A stretch of DNA of 43,176 nt from an uncultured Holophagaceae bacterium (GCA_903840385.1 CAIMFT010000007.1:1-43176), one strand, 5' to 3'. Shown: positions 7,243 to 15,011, counted from the first letter of the stretch. Numbers and translations are program-made. Notes: generated by a model from the letters alone, not told the origin.

Positions 7243-8709
7243 ATGACCCGCCCGATCGTCACCCGCTTTGCCCCATCGCCCACCGGCATGCTCCACATCG
7301 GGGGGGTCCGCACCGCCCTCTTTTGCTGGCTCTTCGCCCGGCGGCACGGCGGCCGCTTCATCCTGCGCATCGAGGACACAGACCTCTCCCGCAGCACCGA
7401 CGACAACATCCGCATCATCGAAGAAGGCATGGCCTGGTGCGGCCTGGACTGGGACGAGGGCCCGGTGGTGGGGGACCCCAGCGCCTGGACCGGTCCCCAC
7501 GGACCCTACCGCCAGATGCAGCGCATGGACCGCTACCGGGCCCGCATCCAGGACCTGCTGGACCAGGGCCTGGCCTACCGCTGCCGCTGTGACCGGGAGG
7601 CTCTGGCCCTCCGCCGCACGGCCGTGGAGAAGGCGGGCAAGGTCTTCCAGTACAACCGGGGCCTGGATGCCGGGAAGGGCTGCGCCGAGGCCGGCCATGA
7701 TGCCAGCCAGGCCGCCGCCATCCGCTTCCGCATGCCCGTGGGTGGGGACATCGTGGTCCGCGACCTCATCAAAGGCGACACCCGCTTCCCCGCCGACAGC
7801 CTGGACGACTGGATCATCGCCCGCACCGGGGACGGTCCCGGCGAGATCGGCGTGCCGACCTACAACTTCTGCGTGGTGGTGGACGACACCCAGATGGAAG
7901 TGACCCACGTGATCCGGGGCGACGACCACCTGAACAACACCCCCAAGCAGATCCCGCTCTTCGAGGCCTTCGGCTACGACCTGCCGGCCTTTGCCCACGT
8001 GCCCATGATCCTGGGGGCGGACGGGGCCAAGCTCAGCAAGCGCCACGGTGCCACCAGCATCACCGAGTACCAGGCCATGGGCCTGCTGCCCTCGGCCGTG
8101 CGCCTGGCCCTGGCCCGGCTCTCCTGGACCCCCAAGATCGATGGCAAGGCCGTGGAGAGCGCCGAGGAAGAATTGCTCACGGACGCCCAGATGATCCAGC
8201 TCTTCGACCTGGACGACTGCCAGAAGAGCGCTGCCCGCTTCGACATGGACAAGCTCCAGTGGATCAACCAGAAGCTCATCCAGCGCTCCCCCTGGCAGGA
8301 GCTGGAGCCCCACCTGCGCCCCTTCCTGCCCGCCGCCTGGGCCGAGAAGCCTAAGGCCTGGCGGGCCCGGGCCATCCAGTGCACCCAGAAGGGGAAGTCC
8401 CTGAAGGACATGGCCGAGGCCCTGACCTTCGCCTTTGTGCGCCCCGAGACCTTCGAAGGCGCCGAGAAGTTCCTCACTCCCCTGGTGCTCCCGGCCCTGC
8501 GGGAGGTGCGGGCCCTGACCGATTACAGTCACGAGGGGCTGGAGGCCGCCTTCACCGACCTCCTGGCCCGCCACGGCCTCAAGACCAAGGACCTGGCCCA
8601 GGCCCTGCGAGTGGCCCTCTGCGGGAAGCCCGTGAGCCCAGGCATCTACGACACCCTCCTGCTGGTGGGCCCCGAGGAAGTCGCTGCCCGCCTGGCACGG
8701 TGGCTGTGA
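7243..8709 (+). CDS. gltX: Glutamate-tRNA ligase
   Basis: This class I aminoacyl-tRNA synthetase (488 residues) charges tRNA-Glu in the cytosol. The HIGH-type motif is HIGG (18-21) after RFAPSPTG, and the KMSKS-type loop is KLSKR (about 262-266). A typical bacterial GluRS anticodon-binding region makes up the C-terminal third. The ATG at 7243 gives the standard opening MTRPIVTRFAPSPTG and has GAAAGG upstream. A separate glnS is present in the window (10596), so this enzyme is expected to be discriminating, although an indirect amidation route cannot be ruled out from this window. Its stop overlaps the next start (TGATG). Confidence 0.97.
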   Translation: MTRPIVTRFAPSPTGMLHIGGVRTALFCWLFARRHGGRFILRIEDTDLSRSTDDNIRIIEEGMAWCGLDWDEGPVVGDPSAWTGPHGPYRQMQRMDRYRARIQDLLDQGLAYRCRCDREALALRRTAVEKAGKVFQYNRGLDAGKGCAEAGHDASQAAAIRFRMPVGGDIVVRDLIKGDTRFPADSLDDWIIARTGDGPGEIGVPTYNFCVVVDDTQMEVTHVIRGDDHLNNTPKQIPLFEAFGYDLPAFAHVPMILGADGAKLSKRHGATSITEYQAMGLLPSAVRLALARLSWTPKIDGKAVESAEEELLTDAQMIQLFDLDDCQKSAARFDMDKLQWINQKLIQRSPWQELEPHLRPFLPAAWAEKPKAWRARAIQCTQKGKSLKDMAEALTFAFVRPETFEGAEKFLTPLVLPALREVRALTDYSHEGLEAAFTDLLARHGLKTKDLAQALRVALCGKPVSPGIYDTLLLVGPEEVAARLARWL

Positions 8710-9053
8710 TGGACCTCCAGGAGTTCACCCACCTCACCCTGGCGGTGCTGCAGGACCAGGGCACGGCGACCTATGCGCCCACCCTCATCGCCGGGGAGAC
8801 CGTGCAGGTCATCCAGGGGATTCCCGAGGGTCTGGACCACCGGGAGGCCCTCCAGGAGACCGTCCTCCGCCTGGGCCTGGGGCGGGGGGAGTTCTTTTTT
8901 GGGGTGCGGTCCGGCCCCGGCGAGGTCACCACGGGCTACCACGATGCCGAGGGCACCCGCTTCCAGCGGATCTCCGAGATGCGCCAGGGCTTCGTCATCT
9001 CGGAACTGGAGGACTGCGCCTGGTGGACCCTGGACCAGGGTCCGGAACAGTAG
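8709..9053 (+). CDS. Small conserved-looking protein coupled to gltX, unknown function
   Basis: This 114-residue soluble protein has no signal peptide or membrane segment and I do not recognise the family. It is mildly acidic, with alternating hydrophobic strands (TYAPTLIAGETVQVIQGIP; GEFFFGVRSGPGEVTTGYHD). The start ATG shares its A with the gltX TGA stop, so it is translationally coupled and probably cotranscribed with gltX. Codon use matches its neighbours. The frame is open upstream inside gltX, but that is a shadow. Confidence 0.75.
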   Translation: MDLQEFTHLTLAVLQDQGTATYAPTLIAGETVQVIQGIPEGLDHREALQETVLRLGLGRGEFFFGVRSGPGEVTTGYHDAEGTRFQRISEMRQGFVISELEDCAWWTLDQGPEQ

Positions 9054-9070
9054 GCACAAGGGTTTCCCGG

Positions 9071-9090
9071 CCTCCGGCCCTGTCCGGAGG
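9071..9090. terminator. Hairpin after the gltX unit
   Basis: CCTCCGG and CCGGAGG form a perfect 7-bp stem with a 6-base loop, 17 bases after the stop of the 114-residue gene. No T-run follows (CCGCTCTTGG), so it may be a weak or Rho-assisted end, or an mRNA-stabilising hairpin. It also occupies the -35 area of the proposed proC leader promoter. Confidence 0.45.
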
Positions 9091-9100
9091 GGGCCGCTCT

Positions 9101-9109
9101 TGGTATGCT
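9101..9109 (+). promoter_or_regulatory. Candidate extended -10 promoter for proC leader
   Basis: TGGTATGCT fits an extended -10 element (TG-N-TATGCT). No good -35 box is visible 16-18 bases upstream, as is common with extended -10 promoters. Standard spacing would place transcription start at or very near the A of the leader ATG at 9116, giving a leaderless or nearly leaderless leader-peptide mRNA. Confidence 0.4.
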
Positions 9110-9115
9110 GGAGCC

Positions 9116-9184
9116 ATGTTCTTCCACCCCGGCCTTCCCCCGCAGCCCGGCACCCCTGGTGCCGCGGGACGATGCGCGCGCTGA
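9116..9184 (+). CDS. Candidate proline-rich leader peptide of proC
   Basis: ATG at 9116 opens a 22-codon frame ending in TGA at 9182: MFFHPGLPPQPGTPGAAGRC then A-R. Five of ten consecutive residues (5-14) are proline: P5, P8, P9, P11 and P14. The frame lies directly in front of proC, the last step of proline synthesis, and overlaps a hairpin that competes with the downstream terminator. This is the layout of a ribosome-stalling leader peptide. Proline codons are C-rich and arise easily in G+C-rich DNA, so chance is a real alternative. Too short to judge by coding statistics. Confidence 0.5.
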   Translation: MFFHPGLPPQPGTPGAAGRCAR

Positions 9185-9233
9185 CCTGATCCAGGTTTCG
9201 CCCTCCGTCCCCGCCCCCTGCGGGGTTTTTTGT
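9148..9233 (+). promoter_or_regulatory. Candidate attenuator with mutually exclusive hairpins upstream of proC
   Basis: Three pairings share segments. 1:2 is CGGCACC (9148-9154) with GGTGCCG (9158-9164), a perfect 7-bp stem overlapping the last Pro codons. 2:3 is GCGGGAC (9164-9170) with GTCCCCGC (9207-9214), seven pairs with one bulged C. 3:4 is CCCCGC (9209-9214) with GCGGGG (9220-9225), followed by six T. A ribosome stalled on Pro 8-9 would cover the left arm of 1:2 and free segment 2 to pair with 3, disabling the terminator; a ribosome reaching the TGA would cover segment 2 and allow termination. This matches the trp/his/leu type of attenuation in logic. Confidence 0.5.
9209..9233 (+). 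terminator. Rho-independent terminator before proC
   Basis: CCCCGC, loop CCCCT, GCGGGG, then TTTTTTGTT. The perfect G+C stem and T-run are a textbook intrinsic terminator, located only 14 bases before the proC start codon, which is unexpected unless it is conditional. Confidence 0.8.
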
Positions 9234-9247
9234 TCCAGGGAGCACCC

Positions 9248-10060
9248 ATGAGCCACCCCCAGCTTGCCATCCTCGGATTCGGAACCATGGGCCAGGCCAT
9301 CAGCGCCGGGCTGGTGGAGGCCTCGGGCTATCCGGCGGACCACATCCAGGCCGCTGACCTCCATCCCGCCGCCGGCAAGGCCCGGGCCGACGCGCTGGGC
9401 ATTCGGCTCTCCAGTGATGCCGAAGCCGCTGCCAAGGCCGCCGAGGTGCTCCTCCTCTGCGTGAAGCCCAAGGAGCTCAAGGGCCTTCTGGTCGGGCTCA
9501 CGGAGGCCGGGGCTCTGGACCATCACCCCCTGGTGGTCTCCATCGCCGCCGGCACCACGCTCGCCTTCCTGGCGGAGCATACCCCCGCAGCCACGCCCCT
9601 GATCCGGGCCATGCCCAACACCCCCTGCTCCATTCGCCGGGGCATGACCGTGCTGGCCCCGGGGAAGGGCGTCACCGAGGCCCAGCTGGCCCAGGCCCGC
9701 ACCCTCTTCGAGCCCCTGGGCCGGGTCATGGACCTGGACGAGAAGCACATGGATGCCGTCACCGGCCTCAGCGCCAGCGGCCCCGCCTTCATGTTCGTCA
9801 TCCTGGAGTCCCTGGCGGAGGGCGGCGTTCAGTGCGGCCTGCCCCGGGCCGTGGCCGTGGAGCTGGCCGCCCAGATGACCCTGGGCGCCGCCTCCATGGT
9901 CCTCGAAACCGGGCGCCACCCCGCTGCCCTCAAGGACGAGGTCACCACCCCCGCCGGCTGCACCATCGCCGGCCTCATGGTCCTGGAAGACGGCCGCATA
10001 CGCTCCGTCGTCGCCCGCGGCATCGAGCGCGCCACCCAGGTCGCTGCTGGGCTGGGGTAG
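9248..10060 (+). CDS. proC: Pyrroline-5-carboxylate reductase
   Basis: ProC reduces 1-pyrroline-5-carboxylate to L-proline with NAD(P)H, the final step of proline synthesis. The 270-residue length is standard. The Rossmann fold begins at once (LGFGTMG, residues 9-15), and the C-terminal dimerisation domain carries the family signature (LSASGPAF, then DEVTTPAGCTIAG). I start at ATG 9248, preceded by AGGGAG; an upstream in-frame TTG lies inside the terminator tail. It is transcribed alone: a terminator and possible attenuator precede it, and the repeat-flanked GxxExxY gene follows. No proA or proB is in the window. Confidence 0.97.
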   Translation: MSHPQLAILGFGTMGQAISAGLVEASGYPADHIQAADLHPAAGKARADALGIRLSSDAEAAAKAAEVLLLCVKPKELKGLLVGLTEAGALDHHPLVVSIAAGTTLAFLAEHTPAATPLIRAMPNTPCSIRRGMTVLAPGKGVTEAQLAQARTLFEPLGRVMDLDEKHMDAVTGLSASGPAFMFVILESLAEGGVQCGLPRAVAVELAAQMTLGAASMVLETGRHPAALKDEVTTPAGCTIAGLMVLEDGRIRSVVARGIERATQVAAGLG

Positions 10061-10112
10061 GCGGGGTCCATACACAGGAAATCACTTTCTGCAAAAAGCC
10101 TTCAGTTTTTCT

Positions 10113-10135
10113 CCCCTTCATCCCCTTCATCCCTG
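10113..10135. repeat. 23-bp perfect inverted repeat, left of GxxExxY gene
   Basis: CCCCTTCATCCCCTTCATCC plus CTG is the exact reverse complement of 10533-10555. It lies 7 bases before the GxxExxY start codon and is built from the 9-bp unit seen at 2550-2577. Confidence 0.92.
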
Positions 10136-10142
10136 TGCTTTC

Positions 10143-10541
10143 ATGCCCTTACCTTTTGAACCCCTGACCGCCCAGATCCTTGCCGCCGCTTTTGAAGTTT
10201 CGGGTGAGCTGGGTGTGGGGTTTGTTGAATCTGTCTATGAGGGCGCCATGTTCCTCGCCCTGAAGTCCAGAGGGCTCGAGGTCGCTCGACAGGTCCCGAT
10301 CAAGGTTCACTTCAAGGGGGAATTGGTCGGTCATTTCATCGCAGATCTGGTCGTGAATGATACGGTCGTGGTTGAGCTGAAAGCTGTGAAAGTCCTTTTG
10401 TCTGAGCACCACGCCCAGGTATTGAACTACCTCAAGGCCACAGGGAAACCCGTGGCGCTGCTCATCAACTTCGGGAACCCCAAGCTGGAATTCCGGCGCT
10501 TCGATCACCGCTTCGAAAAAAGCGAAAGTGAACAGGGATGA
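10143..10541 (+). CDS. GxxExxY family protein (PD-(D/E)XK nuclease-like fold)
   Basis: This 132-residue protein carries the name-giving motif GFVESVY (G26, E29, Y32), then an Asp (D68 in FIADLV) and ELK (E78, K80), followed by QVLNYL (92-97) and LINFG (107-111). The spacing of D and ExK, with the preceding Glu, matches the PD-(D/E)XK nuclease core; the biological role of the family is not established. The last residues QG and the TGA stop are supplied by the 28-bp repeat at 10531-10558, so gene and repeat are one unit. Perfect 23-bp inverted repeats flank it. Codon use is less G/C-biased at third positions than in proC and glnS, which suggests a recent arrival. Confidence 0.92.
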   Translation: MPLPFEPLTAQILAAAFEVSGELGVGFVESVYEGAMFLALKSRGLEVARQVPIKVHFKGELVGHFIADLVVNDTVVVELKAVKVLLSEHHAQVLNYLKATGKPVALLINFGNPKLEFRRFDHRFEKSESEQG

Positions 10542-10558
10542 AGGGGATGAAGGGGATA
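10531..10558. repeat. 28-bp repeat overlapping the GxxExxY stop codon
   Basis: Identical over 28 bases to 2550-2577; its first 25 bases contain the reverse complement of the left repeat at 10113-10135. CAGGGATGA within it encodes Gln-Gly-stop. Confidence 0.92.
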
Positions 10559-10595
10559 GGGATGGCAAGATGGCTATTGTCGAACGGATCTGATC

Positions 10596-12299
10596 ATGTC
10601 GCATGAACCCACTGAACCCCGCAGCCTCCACTTCATTGAGGAGATCGTGGAGGCGGACCGCCTCTCCGGCAAGCATGGGGGACGGGTGCTCACGCGGTTC
10701 CCGCCGGAGCCCAACGGCTACCTGCACATCGGCCATGCCAAGAGCATCTGCCTGAACTTCGGCCTGGCGAAGGCCTGGGGCGGCGCCACCAACCTGCGCT
10801 TCGACGACACCAACCCGGTGAAGGAGGACGTGGAGTACGTGGACTCCATCCGCGAGGACGTGCAGTGGCTGGGCTTCGACTGGAAGGGCGAGTTCTACGC
10901 CTCGGACTACTTCCCCTTCATGTACGACTATGCGGAGTACCTCATCGGCCAGGGCAAGGCCTATGTCTGCGACCTCTCCGAGGCCGAGATCCGCGAGTAC
11001 CGGGGCAACTTCCACGTGCCGGGTCGCCCCAGCCCCTTCCGGGACCGCGCGCCCGAGGAGAGCCTGGACCTCTTCCGCCGCATGCGGGCCGGCGAGTTCG
11101 CCGACGGCGCCCGGGTGCTGCGGGCCAAGATCGACATGCACAGCGGCAACATGAACCTGCGGGACCCGCTCATGTACCGCATCCGCCGGGCCCACCACCA
11201 CCGCACGGGTGATGCCTGGTGCCTCTACCCGATGTACGACTACGCCCACGGTGTGTCCGACGCCCTGGAGACCATCACCCACTCCATCTGTACCCTGGAG
11301 TTCGAGGACCATCGCCCCCTCTACGACTGGTTCCTGGACCAGGACACGGAGGGGAAGTTCTTCCAGCGGCCCCTGCCGCGCCAGATCGAGTTCGCCCGCC
11401 TCAACCTCACCTACACCGTCATGAGCAAGCGGCGCCTGCTGCAGCTGGTGCAGGAGGGCATCGTGCGGGGCTGGGACGATCCCCGCATGCCCACCATCTG
11501 CGGCCTGCGGCGGCGGGGCTTCACCCCTGAGTCCGTGCGGGCCTTCGCCGAGCGGGTGGGCGTGGCCAAGCGCGACATGGTGGCTGACGCCGGCCTCCTG
11601 GACTTCTGCATCCGGGAGGACCTGGAGCGACGGGCTCCCCGCCGCATGGCGGTGCTGCGCCCGCTGAAGGTGGTCATCACCAACATGGGTGACAACGAGG
11701 CCTTCGAGGTCGAGCTGCCCAACCACCCCGAGGACACCACCATGGGGACCCGGACCATGCCCTTCACCCGGGAGCTGTTCATCGACCACGATGACTTCCG
11801 CGAAGAGGCCCCCAAGAAGTGGTTCCGCCTGGCGCCCGGCGCCGAGGTGCGCCTGCGCGGCGCCTGTCTGGTCACCTGCCAGGAGGTCCTCAAGGACGCC
11901 GCCGGCCAGGTGGTGGAGCTGCGCTGCACCTGGGATCCTGCCAGCCGGGGCGGCAACGCACCGGACGGCCGCAAGGTGAAGGGCACCCTGCACTGGGTGA
12001 GCGCAGTCCATGCCATCCCGGCGGAGGTACGGCTCTATGAGCCCCTCTTCAGCCAGGAGGACCCCATGGACGTGGCCGAGGGCCAGGACTGGAAGACCCT
12101 CCTCAACCCCGGCAGCCTCGAGACCCTCACGGACGCCCGCCTCGAGCCCAGCCTGGGGGCGGCCCTGCCCGGCGAGCGCTTCCAGTTCGAGCGGACTGGC
12201 TACTTCGTGGTGGACCCGGACAGCGCCACCGGGAAGCCCGTCTTCAACCGGACCGTGGGGCTGAAGGACTCCTGGGTCAAGATCGAAGCCAAAGGCTGA
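10596..12299 (+). CDS. glnS: Glutamine-tRNA ligase
   Basis: GlnRS charges tRNA-Gln directly. The 567-residue protein has the HIGH motif intact (HIGH, 44-47, in [12 protein letters not shown]), the KMSKS loop MSKRRL (about 276-281) and the two C-terminal beta-barrels that read the anticodon. Length is close to the E. coli enzyme. Many bacteria lack GlnRS and amidate Glu-tRNA-Gln instead, so its presence is informative: this lineage probably charges tRNA-Gln directly, as far as one window shows. ATG 10596 gives the standard [17 protein letters not shown] opening. It is separated from proC by the GxxExxY cassette. A strong hairpin overlaps its stop codon. Confidence 0.97.
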   Translation: MSHEPTEPRSLHFIEEIVEADRLSGKHGGRVLTRFPPEPNGYLHIGHAKSICLNFGLAKAWGGATNLRFDDTNPVKEDVEYVDSIREDVQWLGFDWKGEFYASDYFPFMYDYAEYLIGQGKAYVCDLSEAEIREYRGNFHVPGRPSPFRDRAPEESLDLFRRMRAGEFADGARVLRAKIDMHSGNMNLRDPLMYRIRRAHHHRTGDAWCLYPMYDYAHGVSDALETITHSICTLEFEDHRPLYDWFLDQDTEGKFFQRPLPRQIEFARLNLTYTVMSKRRLLQLVQEGIVRGWDDPRMPTICGLRRRGFTPESVRAFAERVGVAKRDMVADAGLLDFCIREDLERRAPRRMAVLRPLKVVITNMGDNEAFEVELPNHPEDTTMGTRTMPFTRELFIDHDDFREEAPKKWFRLAPGAEVRLRGACLVTCQEVLKDAAGQVVELRCTWDPASRGGNAPDGRKVKGTLHWVSAVHAIPAEVRLYEPLFSQEDPMDVAEGQDWKTLLNPGSLETLTDARLEPSLGAALPGERFQFERTGYFVVDPDSATGKPVFNRTVGLKDSWVKIEAKG

Positions 12300-12328
12300 G
12301 GAATCGCGGGCTTCGCCCACGATTCCTC
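12298..12328 (+). terminator. Strong hairpin overlapping glnS stop
   Basis: GAGGAATCG, one mismatch, GGGC, loop TTC, GCCC, mismatch, CGATTCCTC: a 13-bp stem. It starts inside the TGA stop codon. No T-run follows, so termination may not be purely intrinsic. Confidence 0.55.
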
Positions 12329-12371
12329 CTGTCGCCTGCGGCGCAAGGGCAGGCCAGGGCTTGGCATTTTT

Positions 12372-12410
12372 TCACAGGGGCCAAAGCGCCAGCTTTGGCC
12401 CCCCCTGTGA
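12372..12410. other. Long hairpin between glnS and nuoH
   Basis: TCACAGGGGCCAAAGC (12372-12387) pairs with 12392-12410, leaving three extra C. Six T precede rather than follow it on the plus strand. The function is unclear; it lies in the 224-base gap that must also hold the nuoH promoter, which I cannot identify with confidence. Confidence 0.5.
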
Positions 12411-12523
12411 CCTAGGTCGCAGAGGCCCCTTCGGGGTAGTTTCCCTCGGTGTCCGGAACGGCCTAGTCTGATAGTCTCAGAGGGTTGGGCCTCCCCGCGG
12501 GTGGCCCTGCGGGGAAGCCATCC

Positions 12524-13585
12524 ATGGACAAGCTCGCAAGCCTGCTGCACACATCGCCCGCCACCGCCTGGATGGTGGTGAAGGTGATCATCGTCTTTTC
12601 CGCCGTCATGCTCCTGGCGTCCGTGTGGACCTGGGTGGAGCGGCGGGGATCGGCCATGATCCAGGACCGCATCGGCCCCAACCGGGCCGCGCTGTTCGGC
12701 AAGATCCGGATCATCGGTCTCGCCCAGCTGCTGGCGGACGGCATCAAGTTCTTCTTCAAGGAGGACCTGGTCCCGGCCGAGGCCAACAAGGGCCTGTTCT
12801 GGCTGGCGCCCTTCCTGGCCTTCGTCCCGGCCCTCATGGGCTTCGCCATCATCCCCTTCGGCCGCAGCTTCGTCAGCGGCGGGGTGACCTACCACCTCTC
12901 CGTCCTGGATCCCGGCAACGGCATGGGCATGCTGTACCCCCTGGCCATCGGCGGCATGGCCGTCTACGGCGTGCTGGTGGCCGCCTGGTCCAGCAACAAC
13001 AAGTGGTCGATCCTCGGCGGCATGCGCGCCTCGGCCACCATGGTCAGCTACGAGATCGGCATCAGCCTGGCGGTCATCGCGATCTTCATGTCCGCCAACG
13101 GCTACGACCCCTCTGATGTCATCAAGGCCCAGGGCCACACCCCCTGGACCTGGTTTGTGGTGCGGCAGCCCCTGGGCTTCCTGGTCTTCTTCACCTGCAT
13201 GTTCGCCGAGACCAATCGCCTGCCCTTCGACTTCGCCGAGGGCGAGAGCGAGATCGTGGCGGGCTTCAACACCGAGTACGGCAGCATGAAGTTCAGCCTG
13301 CTGGCCCTGGCGGAGTACTCCCACCTGATGACGGCCTCGGCCCTCATCGCCACGCTCTACTTCGGTGGCTGGCAGGTGCCCTTCGTCAAGGACCCCACGG
13401 TGATGCTGTCTGTGGCCAGCTTCGTGCTGAAGCTCCTGTTCTTCGCCTGGGTCTTCGTGTGGGTGCGGTGGACCCTGCCGCGCTTCCGCTACGACCAGCT
13501 CATGCATCTGGGCTGGAAGGTGATGCTGCCGCTGTCCATGGCCAATCTGGTCTTCCACGCCTGGCGCATGAGCCAGGGACACTGA
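12524..13585 (+). CDS. nuoH: NADH-quinone oxidoreductase subunit H
   Basis: NuoH joins the peripheral arm of complex I to the membrane arm and forms part of the quinone site. The 353-residue protein shows the conserved loops WVERRGSAMIQDRIGPNR (about 35-52), ADGIKFFFKED (about 67-77) and ETNRLPFDFAEGESEIVAGF (about 231-250), all typical. It opens a seven-gene run (nuoHIJKLMN) in the usual order with gaps of about 10 bases or less. I start at ATG 12524; the frame is open to 12485 but the extra residues are not conserved. nuoA-G are not upstream; glnS is. Confidence 0.97.
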   Translation: MDKLASLLHTSPATAWMVVKVIIVFSAVMLLASVWTWVERRGSAMIQDRIGPNRAALFGKIRIIGLAQLLADGIKFFFKEDLVPAEANKGLFWLAPFLAFVPALMGFAIIPFGRSFVSGGVTYHLSVLDPGNGMGMLYPLAIGGMAVYGVLVAAWSSNNKWSILGGMRASATMVSYEIGISLAVIAIFMSANGYDPSDVIKAQGHTPWTWFVVRQPLGFLVFFTCMFAETNRLPFDFAEGESEIVAGFNTEYGSMKFSLLALAEYSHLMTASALIATLYFGGWQVPFVKDPTVMLSVASFVLKLLFFAWVFVWVRWTLPRFRYDQLMHLGWKVMLPLSMANLVFHAWRMSQGH

Positions 13586-13595
13586 GGAGGGGGCG

Positions 13596-14159
13596 ATGGG
13601 CGTTATCGTCAAGAAGGTGGAGCTAACTTGGCTGGACCGGACCTACGTCTGGCCAGTGTTGCAGGGCATGGCCATCACCTTCGGCCACTTCATCCGGAAC
13701 CTGTTCACCACCACCCCCAACCGCTACACCGTGCAGTACCCGGAGATGAAGCGGGAGATCCCCGACGGCTACCGGGGCCTCCACGAGCTCAAGCGCTTCG
13801 AGGGCGGTGAGATCAAGTGCGTGGCCTGCTTCATGTGCCAGGAGGCCTGCCCGGCCCGCTGCATCAGCATCGAGGCCGAGGAGTTCAGCGACCTGAACAT
13901 CACCCAGGGCTTCCAGGAGAAGCGCCCGGCCAAATTCTCCATCGACATGCTCCGCTGCATCTGCTGCGGCATGTGCGAAGAGGCCTGCCCCAAGGACGCC
14001 ATCTGGCTCCGCAAGGACTATGAGCTGGCGGCCTACGACCGGCTGTCCATGCAGTACGGCAAGTGGGACCTGATGAACACCTACTCCGATGCGGACGGCA
14101 AGGCGCACATCAACCAGGACCCCACCCCCTCCGTGCCTCGCCGCACGATCGCGCTGTAG
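13596..14159 (+). CDS. nuoI: NADH-quinone oxidoreductase subunit I (2x[4Fe-4S])
   Basis: NuoI carries clusters N6a and N6b, which pass electrons towards N2. Both ferredoxin motifs are complete: CVACFMCQEACP and CICCGMCEEACP. The 187-residue length is normal, and the C-terminal tail (PTPSVPRRTIAL) is unremarkable. It starts 10 bases after nuoH with GAGGAGGGGGCG as ribosome-binding site. Confidence 0.97.
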   Translation: MGVIVKKVELTWLDRTYVWPVLQGMAITFGHFIRNLFTTTPNRYTVQYPEMKREIPDGYRGLHELKRFEGGEIKCVACFMCQEACPARCISIEAEEFSDLNITQGFQEKRPAKFSIDMLRCICCGMCEEACPKDAIWLRKDYELAAYDRLSMQYGKWDLMNTYSDADGKAHINQDPTPSVPRRTIAL

Positions 14160-14169
14160 GGAGAGGCCC

Positions 14170-14664
14170 ATGTTCCTTACCTTCGCCCTCATCACCCTCT
14201 GCGCCGCGCTCGGGATGCTCCTGCAGAAGAACGTCATCGTGGCGGGCCTCTGCCTGGTGGCGACCTTCTTCGGTCTGGCGGGCCTCTTCCTGCTCCTCGC
14301 CAACCCGGTGGCTGCGGCCTTCCAGCTCATCGTCTACAGCGGCGCCATCATGGTGCTGGTGCTCTTCGTCATCATGATGCTGAACAGCCACGAGGAGGAG
14401 CCTGCCCAGGCCTCCCGGCCGGTCCAGCGCTGGCTCGGCGTGGCTCTGGCGGCCCTCCTGGCCCTGGGCTCCATCAAGCTGGTGTCGGCCTCCGCTGGCG
14501 TCGCGGCGCTGGCCAAGTCCGGGGCCGCCGTGCCCACGGCCATGACCCTGCAGAAGGTGGGGACGACCCTGTTCGCCGAGCATGTGCTGGGCTTCGAAGT
14601 GGCGGGTCTCCTGCTGCTGGTGGCCATGATCGGCGCCGTTGCGCTGACCAAGAGGAACCTGTGA
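14170..14664 (+). CDS. nuoJ: NADH-quinone oxidoreductase subunit J
   Basis: This small multi-pass subunit of the membrane arm (164 residues) contains the conserved segment QLIVYSGAIMVLVLFVIMML, the helix III region with the pi-bulge in known structures. I start at ATG 14170 (GGAGAGG upstream), 10 bases after nuoI; the frame is open further upstream inside nuoI but that part is a shadow. Confidence 0.95.
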   Translation: MFLTFALITLCAALGMLLQKNVIVAGLCLVATFFGLAGLFLLLANPVAAAFQLIVYSGAIMVLVLFVIMMLNSHEEEPAQASRPVQRWLGVALAALLALGSIKLVSASAGVAALAKSGAAVPTAMTLQKVGTTLFAEHVLGFEVAGLLLLVAMIGAVALTKRNL

Positions 14665-14674
14665 GGAGCCCCCG

Positions 14675-15004
14675 ATGACCGGCATGGAAGCGATCCTCAG
14701 TGGCGGCCTCCAGGGATACCTGGTGGTGGCCTTCCTCCTGTTCACCATCGGCCTGGCCACGGTCCTGCTCCGGCGCACCCTGCTCATGCAGTTCATGGGC
14801 GTGGAGCTGATGCTGAATGCGGCCAATGTGGCGCTCCTGGCGTTTGCCCGCTTCCGCGGCGGGGACCCCCAGGGCACGGTCTTCTACCTCTTCATCATCG
14901 CCGTGGCCGCCTGCGAGGCAGCCGTTGGTCTGGCGCTGGTCATCGGCCTCTTCCGCCACCGGTCCACCACGGACTCGGACCGGGCCGCCAGCCTGAAGCA
15001 GTGA
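14675..15004 (+). CDS. nuoK: NADH-quinone oxidoreductase subunit K
   Basis: NuoK has three helices and belongs to the proton path of the membrane arm. The 109-residue protein carries the conserved Glu in MGVELMLNAANV and a second in ACEAAVGLALV. It is slightly longer than the usual ~100 residues because of a polar tail. It follows nuoJ by 10 bases with GAGGAG upstream. Confidence 0.95.
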   Translation: MTGMEAILSGGLQGYLVVAFLLFTIGLATVLLRRTLLMQFMGVELMLNAANVALLAFARFRGGDPQGTVFYLFIIAVAACEAAVGLALVIGLFRHRSTTDSDRAASLKQ

Positions 15005-15011
15005 GGATGCG

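Noticed and set aside
9104-9247. T-box leader upstream of proC
   Set aside because: I find no T-box sequence (TGGNACCGCG) or specifier-loop structure; the Pro-codon leader with hairpins explains the region better.
12485-12523. Earlier start for nuoH
   Set aside because: The extra 13 residues (MGLPAGGPAGKPS) are not like any NuoH N-terminus and lie over a CCCCGC/GCGGGG hairpin; ATG 12524 matches the family.
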